DNA of 8,307 bases from Caldifarciminota bacterium UBA3073 (lineage in GTDB: Bacteria > Hydrothermota > UBA3073), in assembly GCA_002366725.1 (NCBI GenBank), contig DFBT01000018.1, positions 1 through 8,307 on the forward strand, in the 5' to 3' direction. The position numbers and the translations under genes were made by a program. Below, one piece after another: positions 6,063 to 8,307 of the stretch (the stretch's first letter is position 1; each line of letters opens with the position of its first letter). The notes under the pieces were generated by a model. That model ran no database searches. It saw only the letters and a list, made by a program, of their open reading frames with translations, and was not told where the DNA came from.

Positions 6063-6509
6063 TCACTCTTTTGAAATTGAGTCTTTTGCCTTCTTTAGCT
6101 CCTTTAAAAAACGCTTCTTATTAAATGGCTCTTTGTTCTTCGTTATATTGAAGATTTCAAAAGCCACCGCTCGTCCTATTACATGCTCCGCTTCGTGCTT
6201 CGATAATCCCTTTGACTGTAACCTTTGAAAGGTTTCTCTTACCTCTTTGGGATTATTACTGGCAATCTGATTCTTTACCGTAGAGTGCAGAATTATGTGC
6301 AGAAACGGATTCGTACCATCTATCTCATAATCTGCACCATCTATAACATCGGCAAATTCCCAGACATTATGATACTCCTTATGTTCGGATAAAGCCTTTC
6401 CTATGGTTTTATATTCACCTTCCAGAGGTTCACCTTTTTTAAGTTTCACCCATATTTCATGAATAATCTTTCTGGATTGAGCTCTAAGTTGTCGGGTAGT
6501 TTCGTCCAT
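6063..6509 (-). CDS. DUF1841 family protein
   Basis: 148 aa from the ATG at 6509. The centre reads NPFLHIILHSTVKNQI, then NNPKEVRETFQRLQSKGLSKHEAEHVIGRAV: the NPFLH...LH and HEAEH histidine motifs are those I associate with DUF1841, a small, mostly helical bacterial family of unknown function. The spaced histidines and glutamates suggest metal binding, which is inference. A frame upstream of ATG 6509 also permits a TTG start at 6527, but that TTG lies within the ribosome site (GAGGAGGAGGAG, 6514-6525), which sits 4 nt before ATG 6509, so the ATG is preferred. It has its own likely promoter. No neighbour on either side is close enough to suggest an operon. Confidence 0.82.
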   Translation of the reverse strand: MDETTRQLRAQSRKIIHEIWVKLKKGEPLEGEYKTIGKALSEHKEYHNVWEFADVIDGADYEIDGTNPFLHIILHSTVKNQIASNNPKEVRETFQRLQSKGLSKHEAEHVIGRAVAFEIFNITKNKEPFNKKRFLKELKKAKDSISKE

Positions 6510-6513
6510 TAGA

Positions 6514-6525
6514 CTCCTCCTCCTC
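6514..6525 (-). promoter_or_regulatory. Ribosome-binding site that fixes the DUF1841 start
   Basis: The minus strand reads GAGGAGGAGGAG, then TCTA, then ATG (6509). This triple GAG repeat matches the anti-Shine-Dalgarno sequence at suitable spacing and argues against the longer TTG-initiated frame. Confidence 0.8.
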
Positions 6526-6537
6526 AAGAAAAAGTCC

Positions 6538-6565
6538 AGTCTACCAATCGGCAGATAGGTGTCAA
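6538..6565 (-). promoter_or_regulatory. Probable sigma70-type promoter of DUF1841
   Basis: A consensus -35 TTGACA (6565-6560), a 16-nt spacer and a -10 TAGACT (6543-6538, four of six consensus bases) point at the DUF1841 gene. Transcription would start near 6531, giving a short leader of about 20 nt that contains the strong ribosome site. The -35 overlaps one copy of an AAGACCCGA repeat. Confidence 0.5.
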
Positions 6566-6601
6566 GACCCGATCCAGCTCTAAAATCTGAAGACCCGACC
6601 C
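6564..6601. repeat. Two direct copies of AAGACCCGAYCC
   Basis: AAGACCCGATCC (6564-6575) and AAGACCCGACCC (6590-6601) are 26 bp apart. A related word, GACCTGACCCC, occurs at 7016-7026 in the downstream flanking repeat. These may be remnants of one dispersed repeat family. Confidence 0.5.
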
Positions 6602-6610
6602 TAATTTCTG

Positions 6611-6739
6611 CTACAAAATCCCAATAACAATATCTCTTGGGATAACTTTTGTCCCATGTTTAACTTTAGCGCCGATCTCTTTTCTCCTGAAAATTACTAC
6701 GAAATTGCCCGATATTTCTTCAGACCCTATTTTATTCCT
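6611..6739 (-). pseudogene. Possible decayed gene fragment
   Basis: Between an in-frame TGA (6742-6740) and a TAG (6613-6611) the minus strand stays open for 42 codons and reads protein-like, including SEEISGNFVVIFRR and KVKHGTKVIPRDIVIG. The first part reminds me of a segment in the C-terminal half of RecG-like, AlbA_2-domain transcriptional regulators, but this is from memory and short. An in-frame ATG at 6769 would begin a reading that hits the TGA after nine codons. It has no complete start or context, so if real it is a remnant. Confidence 0.3.
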
Positions 6740-6776
6740 TCAAAGAACTTGACAGCAAATTTTTTTCATTTTTTTC

Positions 6777-6805
6777 TTGACTTTTAATAAATTTTATGGT
6801 ATAAT
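6777..6805 (+). promoter_or_regulatory. Near-consensus sigma70-type promoter, plus strand
   Basis: TTGACT (6777-6782), a spacer of exactly 17 nt, and a perfect TATAAT (6800-6805). A further TTGACA lies upstream at 6749-6754. Transcription should start near 6812. No protein gene follows on this strand before the convergent nuclease gene, so the promoter probably serves a short RNA or a lost gene. Confidence 0.65.
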
Positions 6806-6811
6806 TAAAAT

Positions 6812-6903
6812 GTCTCATCTACCAATGGTAGAAAGAGTTCTTTCGCCGTTTGGATTCTTCCAGGCGGCGATTGCCTTTTATACTGTAGTTTGTACTCTTT
6901 TTT
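6812..6903 (+). ncRNA. Candidate small structured RNA
   Basis: Downstream of the promoter at 6777-6805 the predicted transcript contains hairpin TCTACC-AAT-GGTAGA (6818-6832) and a strong 12-bp hairpin with loop TTCT (arms 6843-6854 and 6859-6870, two G-U pairs). AAAGAGT (6832-6838) could also pair with ACTCTTT (6894-6900), which runs into six T residues (6898-6903) as a possible end. That gives about 92 nt. I recognise no known RNA family. A 31-codon reading frame from ATG 6810 covers the same stretch but lacks a ribosome site. Confidence 0.35.
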
Positions 6904-6935
6904 GATAACGCCGCATTAAATCTTTCTTCTTCCTT

Positions 6936-7033
6936 CTCGCCATCGACAAATCTTATTCCGTTCTACCTCCAATTTCCCACAAATAATTTCTATTTTTTAG
7001 CTCATACGAGTCTGTGACCTGACCCCGGTGTTC
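6936..7033. repeat. Flanking direct repeat, copy A (uninterrupted)
   Basis: It matches copy B on the other side of the nuclease gene in the same orientation: CTCGCCATCGACAAA (6936-6950) against 8180-8194, 14 of 15 identical; 6951-7003 against 8233-8285, 45 of 53 identical; and CCCGGTGTTC at the far end. Copy A lacks the 38-bp palindrome present in copy B and has about 18 extra bases near its right end. The mismatches show no three-base rhythm, arguing against a coding repeat. Confidence 0.85.
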
Positions 7034-7057
7034 TAATGTTATCGGAAGTGTTCGTTT

Positions 7058-8161
7058 TCATTCATTTTCTTCAAACGATTTTTGTATCAAGACCTTAGCA
7101 ATTTGAAATCTACCGAGACTATCAATTGCAAGTTCAACATTGCCGACCCCCCAATGCCCAATATTCGAAATATCACGAACATATTCAGGGGGACTCTCTA
7201 AATCTGAGTAATTCAGCTTCAACCAAACACGAAGCCCGCTTTTCTGAAGGTGAACACAACAGAAGATATTTTTGCCATGAGTATATCTGACATACTTGGC
7301 AAGGTACTTTCTTTGAACGGCAGTTGGATCAAGCTCTCTGCAAAATTTGTCAATTGTCCGAAATAATTCTACAACTTCTTGTGGTTTTCCTTTTAGGTGG
7401 TATTCCTCACTGTACTCTTTACCTCTTATTTTAGTGCTCTCAGGAGAGACAGGCTTTACACCAAATTTATAAGTTGAAGAGATTCCAATTTCTGATGTTT
7501 GTGCCCAGAGCCTATTAAGAGCTTCCTTCACTTGCGTTGGTTTAATAGTGTCATCTCCAATGGTTGAGCGTATAAGTCTGATCAAACTATTCGGAGGGTC
7601 AATAAAGAGTTTGTCCAAAGCTTTTCTTATCTTTCCTGTAGTGAAGATTTGTTCACCTATCTCGTCAAGTAGACCTTTCGCCATTGCATCACGTGAGAGA
7701 CGTGCAAATTGTGTTGCTACTTGTTGGATTGACATGCCCTCGGTTTCTTTTGGATCAAGAGAAATTTCAAAAAGCAACTTATCAGGAGCTTCTGCCTTCT
7801 CTGTGCTATGATAGACTTTGTATGTAACACCATTGGTGAGGATGCACCATTCAACGCCAGCATTAGCAGCATAGCCAACCACTTGTGTGATTGACTTAAC
7901 ATCTGTAAGGAAGTCGTTTAGCGGTTTTGCCTCTATGAATAGAACCGGTTTACGATTTATTTTAGGTGCATAGTCAACGGATTTTCCATCTATAGTCGGA
8001 TACTCCAGTTCAACTTCGTCTGGATCTCTTACATCCCATCCAAGAGCTTGCAATAATGGATCTATGAATATTGTTCTTGTTGGATACTCCTTTAGATCAT
8101 CCTTTCGGTGTTTATCCAGTTTTATCCGAAGGTTCTCAATACATTTAATTATGGCGTTCAT
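7058..8161 (-). CDS. Stand-alone type I restriction R-subunit-like nuclease with DUF5655-like C-terminus
   Basis: 367 aa. The N-terminal 1-120 matches the nuclease domain of type I restriction R subunits (HsdR_N/COG4748-like): EYPTRTIFIDPLLQALGWDV, then the PD-(D/E)XK core Asp63 (SVDYAPKI), Glu77 and Lys79 (LFIEAKPL), and the trailing Gln93/Tyr97 of QVVGYA. All residues expected for Mg-dependent DNA cleavage appear intact. There is no helicase motor, so this is not a full HsdR. Residues about 253-363 match DUF5655 (KYVRYTHGKNIFCCVHLQKS, then DISNIGHWGVGNVELAI), a domain often found at the end of such proteins. No methylase or specificity gene is visible in the window. The start is certain: AAGGAGGTGA lies just before ATG. 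Direct repeats bracket the gene. A role in defence or DNA repair is inferred; no substrate is known. Confidence 0.9.
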   Translation of the reverse strand: MNAIIKCIENLRIKLDKHRKDDLKEYPTRTIFIDPLLQALGWDVRDPDEVELEYPTIDGKSVDYAPKINRKPVLFIEAKPLNDFLTDVKSITQVVGYAANAGVEWCILTNGVTYKVYHSTEKAEAPDKLLFEISLDPKETEGMSIQQVATQFARLSRDAMAKGLLDEIGEQIFTTGKIRKALDKLFIDPPNSLIRLIRSTIGDDTIKPTQVKEALNRLWAQTSEIGISSTYKFGVKPVSPESTKIRGKEYSEEYHLKGKPQEVVELFRTIDKFCRELDPTAVQRKYLAKYVRYTHGKNIFCCVHLQKSGLRVWLKLNYSDLESPPEYVRDISNIGHWGVGNVELAIDSLGRFQIAKVLIQKSFEENE

Positions 8162-8164
8162 TGT

Positions 8165-8174
8165 TCACCTCCTT
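8165..8174 (-). promoter_or_regulatory. Full-consensus ribosome-binding site of the nuclease gene
   Basis: AAGGAGGTGA is completely complementary to the canonical 16S rRNA 3' end, with its GGAGG 6 nt from the ATG at 8161. It is the strongest ribosome site in the window and predicts efficient translation. Confidence 0.9.
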
Positions 8175-8179
8175 ATTCT

Positions 8180-8298
8180 CTCACCATCGACAAACCTGCC
8201 TGCCCATACATCCATAGGGACCGGTAGGCAGGTATTACTCCGTTCCACCTTCAACTTCTCACAAATAATTTCAATTTTTTAGTTCAAACCCGGTGTTC
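8180..8298. repeat. Flanking direct repeat, copy B (interrupted)
   Basis: This is the second copy of the repeat found at 6936-7033. It lies directly upstream of the nuclease gene and ends 18 bp before its start codon. It is split by the 38-bp palindromic element at 8195-8232. It probably forms part of the promoter/leader region of the nuclease gene, but I find no clear -35/-10 pair in it. Confidence 0.85.
8195..8232. mobile_element. GC-rich palindromic element, copy 2, inserted in flanking repeat B
   Basis: It begins CCTGCCTGCCCATAC and ends GGTAGGCAGG; the 10-bp arms pair with one G-T wobble. In repeat copy A, GACAAA runs straight into the sequence that lies after this element in copy B, so the 38 bp sit exactly at one junction. 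No target-site duplication is evident. It is a sister of 5155-5194. It resembles a REP/MITE-type non-autonomous element. Confidence 0.75.
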
Positions 8299-8307
8299 CT
8301 ACTCTCC

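Larger units (their letters stand above)
6528..7057. other. 530-bp gap between nuclease and DUF1841 genes
   Basis: No intact protein gene. From left to right it holds the DUF1841 promoter, the AAGACCCGA repeats, a 7-bp inverted repeat ATCCCAA/TTGGGAT (6618-6624 and 6637-6643), a possible gene fragment, a plus-strand promoter with a hairpin-rich transcript region, and the flanking repeat copy next to the nuclease gene. Confidence 0.7.

Noticed and set aside
6810..6905. 31-codon plus-strand frame from the ATG at the predicted transcription start
   Set aside because: It would be nearly leaderless and has no family resemblance; the hairpins explain the same stretch better.
6951..7003. The flanking repeat as a repeated coding tail
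   Set aside because: Differences between the copies show no three-base rhythm, and copy B has in-frame TGA codons where copy A has Arg and Trp.

Overview
The window looks like chromosomal DNA of a bacterium. The genes are compact, several have good Shine-Dalgarno sequences (best example: AAGGAGGTGA before the nuclease gene), one intergenic region carries a near-consensus sigma70-type promoter, and the base composition is moderately AT-rich. The families present (DegV, a COG1833-type Uri nuclease, a COG0731-type radical SAM protein, DUF89, ORF6N, DUF1841), with GC-rich palindromic repeats between genes, fit an uncultivated, deep-branching bacterial lineage. The phylum cannot be assigned from the sequence alone; that part is inference.

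Layout: positions 1-172 hold a nested inverted repeat upstream of a plus-strand DegV-family lipid-binding gene (173-1024). All other genes are on the minus strand. In transcription order they are: a stand-alone PD-(D/E)XK nuclease-like gene with a type I restriction R-subunit N-terminal domain and a DUF5655-like C-terminus (8161-7058); a DUF1841 gene (6509-6063); an ORF6N-domain DNA-binding gene (5866-5330); a small four-cysteine zinc-ribbon gene (5017-4811) with a cytoplasmic transglutaminase-like gene 2 nt downstream (4808-3435); a DUF89 metal-dependent phosphatase-family gene (3403-2558); a radical SAM gene with a winged-helix tail (2380-1442); and a Uri-type GIY-YIG nuclease gene (1488-1021) that overlaps the radical SAM gene and meets DegV tail to tail, sharing TTAA.

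The left two thirds looks like ordinary metabolic and housekeeping genes. The right third (about 5.0-8.3 kb) looks accessory. The nuclease gene is bracketed by two direct copies of a repeat of roughly 100 bp. The copy upstream of the gene is interrupted by a 38-bp GC-rich palindromic element that is absent from the downstream copy, giving an occupied/empty site pair inside one window. A sister of the palindrome, plus an inverted fragment, lies in the 5018-5329 gap. The ORF6N gene has one perfect palindrome just before its start codon and another inside its coding sequence, both centred on CAAATTG. The 530-bp gap at 6528-7057 holds a probable promoter for DUF1841, a possible decayed gene fragment, and a plus-strand promoter that reads into a short hairpin-rich stretch with no protein gene behind it, a candidate small RNA.

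No rRNA, tRNA, CRISPR array or complete transposase was seen. No pathway links all the genes; the only tight functional couplings suggested by spacing are zinc ribbon/transglutaminase and radical SAM/Uri nuclease.
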